A DNA stretch of 6,264 bases, from assembly GCF_910579365.1 (NCBI RefSeq), contig NZ_CAJTUX010000106.1:1-6264 (forward strand), in the 5' to 3' direction. The stretch comes from an uncultured Oscillibacter sp. GTDB taxonomy: Bacteria; Bacillota; Clostridia; Oscillospirales; Oscillospiraceae. The notes under the pieces are model-generated. The model was given only the letters and a program-made list of their open reading frames with translations, did no database searches and was not told where the DNA came from. A program made the position numbers and the translations under genes. Shown here one piece after another: positions 5,526 through 6,264 of this stretch; the stretch's first letter is position 1; the number at the start of each line of letters is the position of its first letter.

Positions 5526-6224
5526 ATGGCGAATTGTGAACAATTCACGACTCTTAAAGTCCGGCTCTATCCCTCTTTGGAACAGGCAGAATTGTTTGAA
5601 AAAACCTTCGGCTGCTGCCGCTGGCTTTGGAATCGGATGCTGTCCGACACAGAAGAGTTCTATGCCGCCACAGACCTCCAGTATATTCCCACTCCCGCTC
5701 ATTACAAAAAAGAGGCTCCGTTCCTCCGGGAGGTCGACAGCCAGCCCCTGTGTACGGTGCATCAGAATTTGCGGCAGGCGTTCCTGGCCTTTTTCCGCAA
5801 TCCTGGGGCTTTTCACCGTCCTCAATTCAAAACCAAGAAAGCCCGCCGGGATTCCTTTACCGTTTACTGCCGCCAGTACCGTACTGGCCCATCTGTCCGC
5901 CTGATTGGAGACGGCCTCCAGATGCCCAAGCTGGGTCTCATTAACGCCAGGGTCTACCGCAAGCCGCTGCACTGGTGGAAACTGAAATCCGTTACAGTTA
6001 CCAAGAGCCGGTCCGGCAAATACTTTGCTTCCATCGTTTTCGGCTATGAGGCCAAAACGCCGGAACGGCCTGCCTCTGTTCCGGAGCGGACCCTGGGCCT
6101 GAACCAGTCCCTGACCCATTTTTACACGGACAGCGAGGGAAACAGCCCAGAGCTGCCGGCTCTGGCGGAGGAAAAATTGGTCCGGATACAGCAAAGGCTG
6201 TCCCGAATGGAGCAATGCCATTAA
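5526..6224 (+). CDS. tnpB: TnpB-like (IS605 OrfB/IS1341-type) protein, truncated, with altered first RuvC residue
   Basis: ATG at 5526 follows GGAGGG (5514-5519) by 6 nt. The 232-aa product begins like TnpB: TTLKVRLYPSLEQAELFEKT (8-27), then CCRWLWNRML (30-39, compare the usual hydrophobic-W-N helix). HRPQFKTKKARRDSFTVY (97-114) and SVTVTKSRSGKYFASIVFGY (155-174) fit the OrfB central region. The RuvC-I segment LGLNQSLTHFYTDSEGN (190-206) follows; active TnpB has Asp where Asn193 stands (GLD-x-S). EEKLVRIQQRLSRM (215-228) is the start of the next helix, after which the frame ends. TnpB proteins are usually about 370-420 aa, so the zinc ribbon and later RuvC residues are missing in this frame. 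Active relatives are RNA-guided nucleases of transposons. Nuclease activity is not expected from this product. No tnpA accompanies it. Confidence 0.85.
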   Translation: MANCEQFTTLKVRLYPSLEQAELFEKTFGCCRWLWNRMLSDTEEFYAATDLQYIPTPAHYKKEAPFLREVDSQPLCTVHQNLRQAFLAFFRNPGAFHRPQFKTKKARRDSFTVYCRQYRTGPSVRLIGDGLQMPKLGLINARVYRKPLHWWKLKSVTVTKSRSGKYFASIVFGYEAKTPERPASVPERTLGLNQSLTHFYTDSEGNSPELPALAEEKLVRIQQRLSRMEQCH

Positions 6225-6264
6225 GTTAACCAGAAATAACCAAATAGCAGCGATATGGGAGGAA
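6211..6264 (+). pseudogene. Probable frameshifted continuation of tnpB, cut by window edge
   Basis: From 6211 a frame shifted by one base relative to the upstream ORF reads SNAIKLTRNNQIAAIWEE and stays open to the window end. TnpB proteins typically have a KGSNN-x-K-x(n)-IA-x-IHE-x-IA stretch directly after the LSRM-like helix, which this resembles in order and spacing. The simplest reading is a small deletion or insertion near 6207-6213 that ended the tnpB frame at 6224. The match is short and from memory, so it remains tentative. Confidence 0.5.

Noticed and set aside
5433..6221. 262-aa minus-strand open frame opposite tnpB
   Set aside because: It is antisense to the TnpB frame, without a ribosome binding site or recognisable motifs.

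Overview
The window reads as chromosomal DNA from a GC-rich, probably spore-forming member of the Clostridia, most likely an Oscillospiraceae-type gut Firmicute. That placement is inferred from four things: GC-rich codon use with strong AGGAGG-type ribosome binding sites, a Gram-positive lipoprotein, a divergent PurA paired with an animal-like PurB, and a remnant of a LysM/GH18-type glycosidase. I could run no database search.

Layout. Positions 1-1052 (minus) hold a BMP/PnrA-family substrate-binding lipoprotein, cut by the window edge at its C-terminus, with a clear sigma-A-type promoter at 1122-1150. A roughly 500-bp intergenic region follows. Its right half carries the purA promoter, a near-perfect inverted repeat around that promoter, and a GC-rich leader that can fold into consecutive hairpins. 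Positions 1555-4261 (plus) hold purA and purB, 10 nt apart, ended by a strong intrinsic terminator at 4273-4310. Together they encode the two steps from IMP to AMP. The divergent BMP lipoprotein may feed the same pool by importing purine nucleosides.

From 4312 onward the window is a graveyard of damaged DNA. First comes the 3' end of a convergent GH18 glycosidase gene with a one-base slip in a G8 run. At about 4515 the composition drops sharply to AT-rich, and an IS5-family transposase pseudogene follows (minus, 5202 to about 4540) with two stops, three frameshifts and a missing C-terminus. Next are a terminator-like hairpin and two palindromic hairpins that share a 20-bp core in opposite orientation (5337-5366 and 5451-5478).

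The last gene is a TnpB-like protein (5526-6224). The first RuvC aspartate is replaced by Asn, and the frame closes early while TnpB-like coding appears to continue in another frame to the window end. No TnpA is present.

The most interesting points are the operator-like inverted repeat and folded leader of purA, the unusual PurA/PurB pair, the inverted palindrome pair upstream of tnpB, and the Asp-to-Asn change in TnpB. I see no CRISPR array, tRNA or rRNA, and no convincing wholly new system.
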